Of a DNA stretch of 64,000 nucleotides, positions 8,790-17,584 are shown one piece after another. The stretch is taken from the NCBI RefSeq assembly GCF_031458135.1, contig NZ_JAVDXW010000001.1:434001-498000 (forward strand), in the 5' to 3' direction. Position numbers and translations under genes: made by a program. Every line of letters starts with the position of its first letter. The stretch's first letter is position 1. Origin of the DNA: Haloactinomyces albus. GTDB lineage: Bacteria; Actinomycetota; Actinomycetes; Mycobacteriales; Pseudonocardiaceae. A model generated the notes under the pieces. That model was not told where the DNA came from. It searched no databases and worked only from the letters and a program-made list of their open reading frames with translations.

Positions 8790-9718
8790 GCCACGGGGCG
8801 CAGCAGCAACAGCAGCACGCCCCCGCCCAATCCGCGATGCGGGAATCGGCGGCACGCACCACCGTCGTGATCGCCACCCGCAACCGGGTGGCGCAGCTGG
8901 TGACCACACTGCGACAGCACCGGAAGTGCACGCCGGATTCGCCGATCATCGTGGTGGACAATGCCTCCACCGACGGCACCGCCCACACCGTCCGGCACGA
9001 GTTTCCCCACGTGCGGCTGCTTCGTACGCCACGCAACATGGGCGCTGCGGCGAGAAACCTCGGCGTGTTGTGCGCACGGACTCCGTATATCGCGTTCAGC
9101 GACGACGATTCATGGTGGGAAGCGGACTCACTGCAGCGCACCGAGCAAGCACTGGATGCCCACCCCCGACTCGGTTTGATCGCCGCGCGCACCCTGGTCG
9201 GTCCCGACAACAGGCCGGACCCGATCACGGAGGCAATGGCCCACAGTCCGTTGCACAGTGACCGTGCCCTCCCCGGGCCACCGATATTGGGTTTTCTGGC
9301 GTGTGCGGCCGCCGTCAGACGTGCTGCGTTCCTCGAGGTCGGCGGCTTCAGCTCGCTGCTGTTTTTCGTCGCGGAGGAAAGACTGCTGTCCTATGACCTG
9401 GCTGCCGCCGGCTGGTCCCTGGCCTATCTGGACACCGTGGTCACCCACCATCACCCCGCCGCGGATCGCCCCGACAACCAACAACGCCACAGCACCGAAC
9501 GGCGCAACCGCGCCCTGATCGCTTGGATGCGGCGACCGCGGCGCGAGGCCATCGCCGCGACGCGAGCACTGCTTCGCGAATCCCCGAACAGCACCACGGC
9601 ACTCACGGCACTCGGGGGACTCCTGCGGCGCCTGCCCCGAGCGCTCGCACAGCGCCACACATTGCCTGCCGAGGTCGAGCAGCAGATCGCTGCACTGCGC
9701 ACAGCTCGCCCGGAGTGA
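8786..9718 (+). CDS. GT2 family glycosyltransferase
   Basis: A 310-residue inverting glycosyltransferase of family 2. It has VVIATRNRVAQL near residue 27, VVDNASTDGT near 58, NMGAAARNLG near 88 and the metal-binding SDDDSWWEAD near 108. An acidic ED-like VAEERLL motif follows near 200. The N-terminus starts with a run of glutamines (AQQQQQH). An AGGAGGAACG ribosome site precedes the ATG, which overlaps the stop of the GAF gene by 4 bp, so the two are translationally coupled. With the pyruvyltransferase it belongs to the surface-glycan locus. No membrane segments are evident. Confidence 0.9.
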   Translation: MSHGAQQQQQHAPAQSAMRESAARTTVVIATRNRVAQLVTTLRQHRKCTPDSPIIVVDNASTDGTAHTVRHEFPHVRLLRTPRNMGAAARNLGVLCARTPYIAFSDDDSWWEADSLQRTEQALDAHPRLGLIAARTLVGPDNRPDPITEAMAHSPLHSDRALPGPPILGFLACAAAVRRAAFLEVGGFSSLLFFVAEERLLSYDLAAAGWSLAYLDTVVTHHHPAADRPDNQQRHSTERRNRALIAWMRRPRREAIAATRALLRESPNSTTALTALGGLLRRLPRALAQRHTLPAEVEQQIAALRTARPE

Positions 9719-9891
9719 TCCACGAACGAATCCGGCCCCACCACCCACTGTGTACATTCGAGCTCCGCGAGTTTGGCCGGAGCATCGCGGGGGAAGGCAG
9801 GAATCAGGAACATCCTGGCACGACCCCGTACACGTCACTGTCACCGGTGCTCGGGCAGCACTTCCCGAGCTTTCAAAGGGGATGACCACAG

Positions 9892-10365
9892 ATGAGACAT
9901 CCTTTGCTGCACGGCATGGCAGCCGGAGCCGCCGGAACGACCGCGCTCAACACCGCGACCTACCTCGACATGGCGCTGCGTGGCCGTCCGGCAAGCACAA
10001 CACCGGAACAGACGGTCCGGCGAGTGGAGGATCTCGTCGGCGCATCCCTGGCCGCTTCCGGAGCGGACACGGAACCAGCGGGCAATCGGCGGTCCGGGCT
10101 GGGAGCACTCCTCGGCGTCACCACCGGTATCGGGGCGGGCATGTTCTACGGGTCCGTGCGTGCGCGGTGCCCGAAAGCACCGCTGACACTGATGTCCTTG
10201 CTGGCCGGTGCCGCCGCGAACGTCGGCAGCGTCGCCCCGATGAGCGCACTCGGGGTGAGCGATCCTCGGCAATGGCCGGCGAGTTCCTGGGTGATGGATC
10301 TTCTGCCGCACCTCGCCTACGGATTGGCCACGGCTGCCGTCTACGACCGACTCGCCCCTCGATAA
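9892..10365 (+). CDS. Small membrane protein, paralogue of the one at 43001-43600
   Basis: A 157-residue protein of unknown function. It opens with HGMAAGAAGTTALNTATYLDMALRGRPAS and has hydrophobic stretches around residues 65-85 and 95-110, with a further one (LAYGLATAAVYD) near the end. AAAGGGG lies 8 bp upstream of the ATG. It ends 13 bp before the manganese catalase and is probably cotranscribed with it. A second copy of the family lies at 43001-43600, sharing the HGxAAGT-like start and the RTE-V-DL-H-AYALVTGLV-like end. A link to peroxide stress is inferred only from its neighbour. Confidence 0.75.
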   Translation: MRHPLLHGMAAGAAGTTALNTATYLDMALRGRPASTTPEQTVRRVEDLVGASLAASGADTEPAGNRRSGLGALLGVTTGIGAGMFYGSVRARCPKAPLTLMSLLAGAAANVGSVAPMSALGVSDPRQWPASSWVMDLLPHLAYGLATAAVYDRLAPR

Positions 10366-10378
10366 CAAGGGAGTACAC

Positions 10379-11254
10379 GTGTTCTACCACACCAAGCGCC
10401 TGCAGTTCGAGGCCAAGCCCGAGCAACCGGATCCCGTTTACGCGCACAAGCTGCAGGAGCTCATCGGCGGCGCGTGGGGTGAGATGACGGTGACCATGCG
10501 GTACCTGTTCCAAGGCTGGAACTGCCGCATGGAAGGCAAGTACAAAGACATGCTCATGGACATCGCCACCGAGGAGATGGGCCATGTCGAAATGCTCGCG
10601 ACCATGGTCGCACGGCTACTCGAAGGTGCTCCCTCGGACAAGACCACCGCAGCGGCGGAGAACGACCCGGTCATGGGCGCGATCATCGGCGGGATGGATC
10701 CGCAGCAGGCGATCGTCGGTGGAGGTGGAGCCACACCCAGCGACTCCAACGGTTACCCGTGGAACGGCCGGTACGTCATCGCCAGCGGCAATCTGCTCGC
10801 GGATTTCCGCTCCAATGTCACCGCCGAATCGCAGGGACGGCTGCAAACCGCGCGTCTGTACCACATGACCGATGACCCGGGTGTGAAGAACATGCTCAAG
10901 TTCAACCTCGCCCGCGACACCATGCACCAGAACCAGTGGCTGGCCGCCATCGAAGAGCTCAAGGCCGACGGAGTCGAGGATACCGTGGTGCCCAACGAGC
11001 TGTTCGACGAGGAATACCGCGAGCACGCAAGCACCCTGTGGCATCTCTCCGACGGGGACTCCTCGCAGGAAGGGCGCTGGGCAAGCGGCACCGCGCCCGA
11101 CGGTGACCACGAATTCAGCTTCGTGTCCAACCCCGAGCCGCTGGGCGGCCCCGCCAGTGCTCCGAAGCCACCCGAACATCTCTACGGGACGACCTGGAGC
11201 GAGGAGACCATGCTCCGCAAGGCCAAGAACACCGTCAAGGACAAGCTCACCTGA
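10379..11254 (+). CDS. Manganese catalase
   Basis: A 291-residue non-haem catalase with a dinuclear manganese centre that dismutates hydrogen peroxide in the cytoplasm. Family features include the N-terminal MFYHTKRLQF, LQELIGGAWGEMTVTMRYLFQ with a glutamate ligand, ATEEMGHVEMLATMV with the E-x-x-H ligand pair, and a later DTMHQNQW segment. Length is normal for the family. The GTG start is preceded by AAGGGA. It follows the small membrane protein by 13 bp and overlaps the 3' end of the convergent DUF1990 gene by 8 bp. Confidence 0.95.
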   Translation: MFYHTKRLQFEAKPEQPDPVYAHKLQELIGGAWGEMTVTMRYLFQGWNCRMEGKYKDMLMDIATEEMGHVEMLATMVARLLEGAPSDKTTAAAENDPVMGAIIGGMDPQQAIVGGGGATPSDSNGYPWNGRYVIASGNLLADFRSNVTAESQGRLQTARLYHMTDDPGVKNMLKFNLARDTMHQNQWLAAIEELKADGVEDTVVPNELFDEEYREHASTLWHLSDGDSSQEGRWASGTAPDGDHEFSFVSNPEPLGGPASAPKPPEHLYGTTWSEETMLRKAKNTVKDKLT

Positions 11255-11993
11255 ACGGTGGCGGATGATGCCGCGGCCGGCCGGGTTCGTGCCGCCGCAC
11301 GGTGAGGCGTTCGAGCACACTCGGCCGGGCGTCCGACGGGGCCAGGACCAGATCTCCGCGCCGCACGTTTTCCGCTCCTCGGGCGGGGAAGGACGCGGCA
11401 CGCAGCAGCCGGTGCAGCCGCCTGCCGCAGCGAGCGTAGAAGCGCAGCTGCGTTCGACGGCCGAACAGCAACCAGCCGACCCGCATGATCGGACCCAGTG
11501 TCGGTGACGCTTGTGAACAGCCGTTGATCACGAACTCCACGACTCCGGTTTCGGGATGCTTGACGACCTCGTAGGTCATCTTTCCGCGTTCGAGATGTCC
11601 TTCCAGCGTTTCGTAGGACCAACCCCACACCCGGTCGCCGTTCGGCCGTGTCTCATCGATGACCTCGGTCACGCGCACACCCATGAAAAACCGCAGGCCG
11701 TAGAACCGGCCCTCGAGCAGCATGTCCCGCCCGAGCAACGCGGCACGCCTGCGGTAGACGGCACGGATGCGCTGCGGAACCGAGAACTCGTAGTCCCGGA
11801 CCAGCGCGCAGGCGGTTTCCCACGCTCCTCCGGACTCGGGCGGTCCCGTCGCCTCCCGGGCCACCGCACGCCGGTGGGTGTCGAAGCTCCACTCCGGCGC
11901 ACGGACCTCTCCGTGATCATAGTTGACGCCGCGCTCGGCGAGTGCGCGGAGTGCTGCGGCATGGTCGAGAGTGTCGAGCAGTCGGCTTCGCAT
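11247..11993 (-). CDS. DUF1990 family protein
   Basis: A 248-residue cytoplasmic protein of the DUF1990 (SRPBCC-like) family of unknown function. The family core is visible in GVNYDHGEVRAPEW at residues 21-34, LLEGRFYGLRFFMGVRVTEV, WGWSYETLEGHLERGKMTYEVV and FARCGRRLH-like text near the end. The start follows the small membrane gene by 6 bp, so the two form an operon. A more divergent DUF1990-type protein is encoded just upstream on the other strand (12275-13027). Its 3' end overlaps the catalase gene. Confidence 0.85.
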   Translation of the reverse strand: MRSRLLDTLDHAAALRALAERGVNYDHGEVRAPEWSFDTHRRAVAREATGPPESGGAWETACALVRDYEFSVPQRIRAVYRRRAALLGRDMLLEGRFYGLRFFMGVRVTEVIDETRPNGDRVWGWSYETLEGHLERGKMTYEVVKHPETGVVEFVINGCSQASPTLGPIMRVGWLLFGRRTQLRFYARCGRRLHRLLRAASFPARGAENVRRGDLVLAPSDARPSVLERLTVRRHEPGRPRHHPPPFR

Positions 11994-11999
11994 GCGTGC

Positions 12000-12209
12000 T
12001 TACTCGAGTTCGCTCAGCGAGTCCCCGATCACCCACAAGGTCGGCGGCCACAATCCGACGAACAGCGCACGGCGTTCCGCGTTGCCCCGCTCCTCCTGAT
12101 CCACGGTTTTGGCTCGGATCCACAGCCCCACACACAGTGCGACGGCCCCGAGCGACATCAGGTGCACGTGAGTACTGCGCACACCCAGGCTGTGCAGTAT
12201 TTCGCGCAT
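12000..12209 (-). CDS. Small membrane protein of unknown function
   Basis: A 69-residue protein (MREILHSLGVRSTHVHLMSL onward) with one hydrophobic stretch around residues 17-32, a charged middle (AKTVDQEERGNAERR) and a second weakly hydrophobic segment (LFVGLWPPTLWVIGD). I chose the ATG at 12209 because GGAAGGTGAC lies 4 bp upstream. The frame stays open further upstream but without support. It is 6 bp upstream of the DUF1990 gene. No family is recognised. Confidence 0.65.
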   Translation of the reverse strand: MREILHSLGVRSTHVHLMSLGAVALCVGLWIRAKTVDQEERGNAERRALFVGLWPPTLWVIGDSLSELE

Positions 12210-12274
12210 GCTCGTCACCTTCCATGCGTGTCGTGCCATGCGTGTCGTGGCAGCGGGCGGGGAATACCTCCAGC

Positions 12275-13027
12275 ATGCCCTCATTGGTCCGAACTCGCCC
12301 GGGGAATGCCGCAGTTCCGCATCGGCTCGCCAATACCAGCCGCGCGGCCATCGTGCTGTACTGGCCGCTGGGAATGGCCCTCGTGTCCTGGAGATACCTG
12401 TGGCAGACCACGCCACTGCACCGGACCGAGGAATCCGGTGACTCCGGCGATCTGCCACCTGAGCCGCCCGCGGAACTGGTCGACGAGCGCAGCCAGCTTG
12501 CCGAGTCCGGCAGCGGCCCGCTGTTCCACCGCCGGTTCATCGTGGACATCCACGGCGGCCACGTCGACCCACCTCGGTTGCTGAACACGCTGACGGCCGA
12601 CCTGAACCAGGCGGTTCCTTCGGAGGTCACCGCGGTGCACGACCTGGGCCGCACCCGGCCCGGGCTGCAGCCCGGTGACGAGTTCGTCGTGCGCATGCCG
12701 GGACCGTGGGACGGCCCGGTCCGGGTGATCCACCGCGATGACACCGCACTGCGGTTGATGACCCTGGCCGGGCATCTCGAAGCCGGCCAGATCGAGTTCC
12801 GGGCCGAACGAACCGGCGCCTGTCTGCGGTTCGTGATCGAAGCGTGGGCACGCCCGAGCAACTCGCTGGTCCGGCTGCTGTACGCACGACTACGCCTGGC
12901 CAAGGAAATACAGTGCAACATGTGGGTGCGCTTCTGCCGCAGCACCGCTTCCCTCGCAGGCGGTCGCGCTCGCGGCGGCATCACCATCCACACCAGGAAG
13001 GTGCCACACACTCCCGAGGGCGTCTGA
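12275..13027 (+). CDS. Divergent DUF1990-type protein with N-terminal hydrophobic segment
   Basis: A protein of about 250 residues. Residues about 22-45 (SRAAIVLYWPLGMALVSWRY) are a possible membrane anchor. The rest resembles a distant DUF1990/SRPBCC domain: FHRRFIVDIHGG, FVVRMPGPWDGPVRV, TLAGHLEAGQIEFRAE, and EAWARPSNSLVRLLYARLRL followed by AKEIQCNMW. The ATG at 12275 is chosen because it keeps the hydrophobic segment. The ribosome site is weak and an internal ATG at 12374 is possible. It is divergent from the small membrane/DUF1990 operon, and the two DUF1990 proteins may work together. Function unknown. Confidence 0.7.
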   Translation: MPSLVRTRPGNAAVPHRLANTSRAAIVLYWPLGMALVSWRYLWQTTPLHRTEESGDSGDLPPEPPAELVDERSQLAESGSGPLFHRRFIVDIHGGHVDPPRLLNTLTADLNQAVPSEVTAVHDLGRTRPGLQPGDEFVVRMPGPWDGPVRVIHRDDTALRLMTLAGHLEAGQIEFRAERTGACLRFVIEAWARPSNSLVRLLYARLRLAKEIQCNMWVRFCRSTASLAGGRARGGITIHTRKVPHTPEGV

Positions 13028-13032
13028 CGCCT

Positions 13033-13062
13033 CTGCGGCAGTTTTGCCGGAAACTGCCGCAG
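13033..13062. terminator. Bidirectional terminator hairpin
   Basis: A perfect 12-bp inverted repeat (arm CTGCGGCAGTTT at 13033-13044, partner at 13051-13062) with a 6-nt loop fills the 41-bp gap between two convergent genes. One arm strand ends in a short T run. It probably stops transcription in both directions. Confidence 0.8.
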
Positions 13063-13068
13063 CGCCGC

Positions 13069-14211
13069 TCAGGCTGCCCTGCCGGGCTGCAGCAGAACCT
13101 TGGAGTACCCCGGCTCCCGGTTGTCGAACTTGGCATAGGCATCGGGCGCGTCGCTGAGCGGCAACTGCTTGGAAACCACGAAACTCGGGGCAGCGCGACC
13201 GGCGATGATCAAGTCCCGAAGTCGGTGGGCGTAGGCCTTCGCGTCGGCCTGCCCGGTACCCATGCGCAGGCCTCGCTCGAAGAACTTCCCGATGTCGACC
13301 AGCAACATCCCTTGAGCGGCGTTCTCGTTCGGGGCTCCCGGATCGGACGGAAGGTACAGGCCGACGGTGCCGATGGAGCCGGTGGGCCGGACGGTGTGAA
13401 CCAGCTGGTTGAGCACGATGGCAGGCTGCTCCGCACCTTCGGCGGCGGTGGCCTGGTAACCGACAGCATCCACGCCGCGGTCCACGCCGTCCTCGGACAG
13501 CGCGTCCTTGATCTGTTCCACCGGGTCACCCGCGGTGAAGTCGATGGGCTCGGCCCCGATCCGCTCGGCCAGTCGCAGGCGGTCGCCGACCTTGTCGACC
13601 ACGAACACCCGGGAAGCCCCCTTGAGCAACGCGGAATAGGCGGCCATCAGTCCGACCGGGCCCCCGCCGTACACGGCAACCGTTTCTCCGGGCCGCACAC
13701 CGGCAAGCTCGGTGGCGTGGTAACCGGTCGGGAAGATATCGGCCAGCAGCGCGAAGTCCTCCTCGTGCTCGGTCCCGCCCGGCAACTGCACACAGTTGAA
13801 GTCGGCGAACGGTACCCGCAGGTATTCAGCCTGGCCACCGCGGTAGGGCCCCATCGACACGTAGCCGTATGCGCCACCGGCGAAACCGGGGTTCACCGTC
13901 AGGCAGAAGGCCGTCTTCCCGGCCCGGCAGTTCCTGCAGTAGCCACAGGCGACGTTGAACGGCAGCACGACCCGGTCACCGCGCCGGGTACTCGTCACGC
14001 CGGAACCGATCTCCTCGACGATGCCCATGTTCTCGTGGCCGAACACGAGACCGGACTCGGCATCCGTGCGACCCTCGTACATGTGCAGGTCGGAGCCGCA
14101 GATCGCGGTGGTGGTGATCCGCACCAGGGCATCGGTGGGGGCCTCGATGCGAGGATCGTCCACCTCCTCCACCGCAACGTCGTAGGGCCCGCGATAGACG
14201 AGAGCACGCAT
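13069..14211 (-). CDS. Zinc-dependent alcohol/formaldehyde dehydrogenase family protein
   Basis: A 380-residue medium-chain dehydrogenase. The catalytic zinc ligands are in ICGSDLHMYEGR and the GHENMG motif. The structural zinc cysteines are in CGYCRNCRAGKTAFC. The NAD site is VYGGGPVGLMAA. The long insert after the zinc lobe (FADFNCVQLP, DIFPTGYHATELAGV) resembles glutathione-independent formaldehyde dehydrogenases and related dismutases. The ATG at 14211 has AGGAGG 7 bp upstream. The open frame continues far upstream but as a shadow of the opposite regulator gene. It is divergent from an IclR regulator that probably controls it. Confidence 0.92.
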   Translation of the reverse strand: MRALVYRGPYDVAVEEVDDPRIEAPTDALVRITTTAICGSDLHMYEGRTDAESGLVFGHENMGIVEEIGSGVTSTRRGDRVVLPFNVACGYCRNCRAGKTAFCLTVNPGFAGGAYGYVSMGPYRGGQAEYLRVPFADFNCVQLPGGTEHEEDFALLADIFPTGYHATELAGVRPGETVAVYGGGPVGLMAAYSALLKGASRVFVVDKVGDRLRLAERIGAEPIDFTAGDPVEQIKDALSEDGVDRGVDAVGYQATAAEGAEQPAIVLNQLVHTVRPTGSIGTVGLYLPSDPGAPNENAAQGMLLVDIGKFFERGLRMGTGQADAKAYAHRLRDLIIAGRAAPSFVVSKQLPLSDAPDAYAKFDNREPGYSKVLLQPGRAA

Positions 14212-14391
14212 GTCGAAGCCTCCTGGGACCGATCGCTGGTTTCTTGCCGTCCGTACCGATACCCATTTCCCCGTCGCGCAAACCGACCTCACTCGAACAG
14301 GAGAAGCGGCCGGACGCGCCCCGCGACATCGGGGACGGCTCAACAGCGCTACCGTCTGCGGACAGCAGACACAAGGAGACGGTCGGCAGCC

Positions 14392-15246
14392 ATGACAGCG
14401 GAGGCCCAGCGGGGGGATGCCCATCGGGGCGAGTCTCGCGGCACGAGCAGCAAGATGCCCGCAGTGCGCCATGCGGTCGGCGTACTGCGTCGCCTCGCGG
14501 CCAGTCCCGACCCGCTTCCGGCCGCGGCACTGGCCCGCTCCCTGGAGGTGCCGCGCAGCACCATGTACCACCTGCTGTCCGTGCTGGTGGACGAAGGACT
14601 GGTGGTACACCTTCCCGAACAACATCGCTACGGACTGGGCCTGGGCGTGTTCGAACTGGGATCGGCCTACTTGCGCCACGACCCTCTGGAACATCTGGCC
14701 CGCCCCCTGTTGGCACGCCTCGTCCAGGACGTGGGCGACACCGCCCACCTGGCCATCCTGCACGGCGCGGAGCTGCTCTACCTGCTGAAGGTCCAGCCCG
14801 AACATCCCACCACACTGGTCACCGATGTCGGAGTGCGCATGCCCGCCCACCTGACCGCATCCGGGCGGGCACTGCTGGCACACCTGCCCGCCGAACAGGT
14901 GCGTGCCCTGTTCCCCTCGCAGGAGTCCTTTCTGGACCGTACCGGCTCCGGCCCCCGTAATCTGCCCGAACTGCGCTCGATGCTGGCCACCGAGCGGCGG
15001 CGGGGCTGGTCGGAGGAAGACGGCCTCATCACCCCCGAGGTGGCCAGCGTGGCGGCACCCTCGTTCGACCACAACGGTCACCCGGTGGCCTCCGTGGCGG
15101 TACCGTTCCGTCGCCAGGCACGAGCTCCGGAGTCCTGGCCGCAACTGGCACGGCACGTGCTGCGAGCCGCCGATGCGCTGACTCACCGACTGGGCGGAAC
15201 ACCGCCGCAGCGCACGGCATCATCCACTGTCGACACCGAATCCTGA
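14392..15246 (+). CDS. IclR family transcriptional regulator
   Basis: A 284-residue regulator with an N-terminal winged helix (about residues 25-85: AVGVLRRLAASPDPLP, ALARSLEVPRSTMYHLLSVL) and a C-terminal GAF-like ligand domain (LLYLLKVQPE, HLTASGRALLAHLP, GWSEEDGLITPEVASVAAP). IclR proteins usually repress or activate neighbouring catabolic genes in response to a small aromatic or carboxylic ligand. It is divergent from the zinc dehydrogenase across 180 bp and converges on the formimidoylglutamate deiminase. AAGGAG lies 13 bp upstream, slightly far for a ribosome site. Ligand unknown. Confidence 0.93.
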   Translation: MTAEAQRGDAHRGESRGTSSKMPAVRHAVGVLRRLAASPDPLPAAALARSLEVPRSTMYHLLSVLVDEGLVVHLPEQHRYGLGLGVFELGSAYLRHDPLEHLARPLLARLVQDVGDTAHLAILHGAELLYLLKVQPEHPTTLVTDVGVRMPAHLTASGRALLAHLPAEQVRALFPSQESFLDRTGSGPRNLPELRSMLATERRRGWSEEDGLITPEVASVAAPSFDHNGHPVASVAVPFRRQARAPESWPQLARHVLRAADALTHRLGGTPPQRTASSTVDTES

Positions 15247-15283
15247 AGCTCCTCCGGAGAAATCGTGCTCGCGTGCGGGCTGC

Positions 15284-16609
15284 TCAGCCGTCGTGGTCAC
15301 GCAGCGCGGCAATCGCTTCCGCGAGCAGCGGCCCGATCTCGCCCAGTCGCTCGTGCACCCCGTCGCGTGCCACCACATGACCGCTCACCACCGCGGTGGA
15401 CACATCGGCTGCGGTCGCCACCAGCGGCACCTGCTTCGGTAGGCATCCCGCGGTGTTGGGTGTATCGGTGCGCACCGCCACCAGGTCGGCCGGGGCACCG
15501 ACTTCGATCCGCCCGGCCCGTGGCCAGCCGAGGGAGGCATGGCCGCGCTCACCGAGCGAAGCCACGAGCTCGGCGGGGGAGAACCGTCCGCGCTGCCCGG
15601 TGCGTAGTCGCTCACCGGCCTCCAAACCACGCGCTTCCAGCAACGGATCGACGACCGCGTGCTGATCGCTGCCCAAGCAGATCGACGAGCCGGCATCGGC
15701 CAACTCGCGAGCGGGGCCGATGCCATCGGCCAGATCCGCCTCGGTGGTTGGGCAGAAGCAGGTCGCCGCACGCGAGGAGCCGAGCAGCGTGATGTCCTCC
15801 GGGGTCAGATGGGTGGCATGCACGGCGGTGGTCCGCGGCGTCAACGCCCCGACCTCGTGCAGGATCTCGGCCGGAGTCCGCCCATACGCCTGCACACACG
15901 CCTCGTTCTCGGCGGGCTGCTCGGACAGGTGTACGTGCAGCGGGCGCTCCGGACCGGCCCCGGCTACCACGGCGGGCAGCTGCGCGCGGGGAACCGCCCG
16001 CACCGAGTGCACCGCAGCGCCGATCCGAGTATCGTCGTCGTCTTTCAAGCCGTCCAGACGCTGCGCCCATCCTTCGGCGCTGCCGTCGCCGAAGCGTAAC
16101 TGCGGTCGGTTCAGCGGTTGCCCGATTCCGCCGGTCAGATAGCACGTGTCCAGCACGGTGAGCCGGACACCGGCCTGCCGGGCGGCCTCCCGCAAGGCCT
16201 CCCCCATGATGTTGGGATCGGCATAGTGGCCGCCTCCCGGGGCATGGTGCACGTAGTGGAACTCGCCCACGCAGGACACTCCGGTCACTGCCATCTCGGC
16301 GTAGACCGCGCGGGCCAACGCCAGGTAGTTGTCCGGGTCCAGCCGCTCGGCCAGGGCATACATCTCGGTACGCCAGGTCCAGAAGGTGCCGCCCCCGTCA
16401 TGGGTGCGACCGCGCAGAGCACGATGAAAGGCATGCGAGTGCACATTGGCGATGCCGGGCAACACCACGCCCGGCAGCCGCTCGACACCCGCCGGAGCCA
16501 GCACTCCCGTGCGCAACTCGGTGATGTTGCCGTCGGTATCCACACCGACGAGTACGGATTCGGTCATTCCGGTGGGTAACCAGGCCCGCTCGCACCAGAA
16601 CCGCTCCAT
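15284..16609 (-). CDS. hutF: Formimidoylglutamate deiminase
   Basis: A 441-residue amidohydrolase that converts N-formimidoyl-L-glutamate to N-formyl-L-glutamate and ammonia in the five-step histidine degradation route. The metal ligands are visible in NVHSHAFHRAL, HLSEQPAENEA, HATHLTPED and LGSDQHAVVDPL. The tail GAPADLVAV is typical of the superfamily. I placed the start at 16609 (ATG after GGCGGGTGACG), since upstream residues are not conserved. The other hut genes are not in this window, so it either acts with a distant set or has drifted to a related substrate. Confidence 0.88.
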   Translation of the reverse strand: MERFWCERAWLPTGMTESVLVGVDTDGNITELRTGVLAPAGVERLPGVVLPGIANVHSHAFHRALRGRTHDGGGTFWTWRTEMYALAERLDPDNYLALARAVYAEMAVTGVSCVGEFHYVHHAPGGGHYADPNIMGEALREAARQAGVRLTVLDTCYLTGGIGQPLNRPQLRFGDGSAEGWAQRLDGLKDDDDTRIGAAVHSVRAVPRAQLPAVVAGAGPERPLHVHLSEQPAENEACVQAYGRTPAEILHEVGALTPRTTAVHATHLTPEDITLLGSSRAATCFCPTTEADLADGIGPARELADAGSSICLGSDQHAVVDPLLEARGLEAGERLRTGQRGRFSPAELVASLGERGHASLGWPRAGRIEVGAPADLVAVRTDTPNTAGCLPKQVPLVATAADVSTAVVSGHVVARDGVHERLGEIGPLLAEAIAALRDHDG

Positions 16610-16730
16610 CGTCACCCGCCTTCGGAGTTCGGCACGTCCATCACCTGCCCATCCCAACCCATCCGGCGGTACCGGCGCTGCCTCGATACGCATGAAGCGT
16701 CTGAAATGACAGATACGGAGCAGTGGGTGT

Positions 16731-17540
16731 TCACCGCACCGCCCACCGGCCGGTGAATTCCGGATCGGTCTTGGCCCGAAACGCTTCGAGCGCTGTGGCC
16801 GTGTCCTCGGTCGCGAAGTTGACCGCCTGCGCGCGGGCCTCGCCTGCCAACGCCTGCCGAAACGTCTGGTCCATTCCTTCATGGAGCAACGCCTTCGACT
16901 GAGCCAACGCCACCGGCGGTCCCTCCGCCAGCCGCTGCGCCAGCTCGGCCACGAAACCGTCGATCTCCTCGAGATTTTTCACCCAGGTCACCAGCCCCAG
17001 CGAGCGAGCTTCCTCGGCCCCGATGAAGTCACCCAGCAAGGCCAGCCGCTTGGCCTGCTGCAGCCCGACGATGCGCGGCAGTAGCCACGAACCACCGAAA
17101 TCCGGCGAAAGTCCTCTGCGCGCGAAAATCTGGGAAAACCGAGCCTCCGGAGAAGCCACCACCACGTCGCAGCCCAGCGCGAGATTCCACCCGGCACCGA
17201 CCGCCACTCCCGAGACCTTCGCAATGACCGGCTTACGCAACTCGTGCAGAGCCATGGCAATGTCGTTGATCCGGTGCATCCGGTTCAGCGGATGCTGTTC
17301 GTCGCGCTCTCCACCGAGATCGGCACCCGCGGAGAAATCCCCACCCGCCCCCGTGATCACCACGGTTCGCACGTCGTCGTTGTCCCGAGCAACGCACAAT
17401 GCCTCGTGCAAGGAGATCCACATCCGTGAATCGATCGCATTCTTACGATGCGGCCGGTTCAGCGTCACCGTCAGAATCGAGCCACCACGATCCAGCAGTA
17501 CCGACTCTTCCACCGGGCCGTGGTCCGGCTGCAGTGTCAT
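16731..17540 (-). CDS. Enoyl-CoA hydratase/isomerase family protein
   Basis: A 269-residue crotonase-fold enzyme. It has TVTLNRPHRKNAID near residue 25, the oxyanion segment GAGGDFSAGADLGG, and the second oxyanion and catalytic region GVAVGAGWNLALGCDVVVASPEA with FARRGLSPDFGGSW. The glutamate pair of classical hydratases is not obvious. The sequence reads more like a CoA isomerase or broad-specificity member. The ATG at 17540 is chosen because GGAGGG lies 9 bp upstream. It lies 44 bp downstream of the acyl-CoA ligase on the same strand, so the two form an operon for acyl-CoA degradation. Confidence 0.9.
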   Translation of the reverse strand: MTLQPDHGPVEESVLLDRGGSILTVTLNRPHRKNAIDSRMWISLHEALCVARDNDDVRTVVITGAGGDFSAGADLGGERDEQHPLNRMHRINDIAMALHELRKPVIAKVSGVAVGAGWNLALGCDVVVASPEARFSQIFARRGLSPDFGGSWLLPRIVGLQQAKRLALLGDFIGAEEARSLGLVTWVKNLEEIDGFVAELAQRLAEGPPVALAQSKALLHEGMDQTFRQALAGEARAQAVNFATEDTATALEAFRAKTDPEFTGRWAVR

Positions 17541-17584
17541 GGTTCCATTCCCTCCATCCGGCACCGGCCGGCCGCCGATGTCAC

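Noticed and set aside
13069-15186. A 705-residue fusion including the alcohol dehydrogenase
   Set aside because: The first 325 codons are antisense to the IclR gene. The dehydrogenase has its own ATG and ribosome site at 14211.
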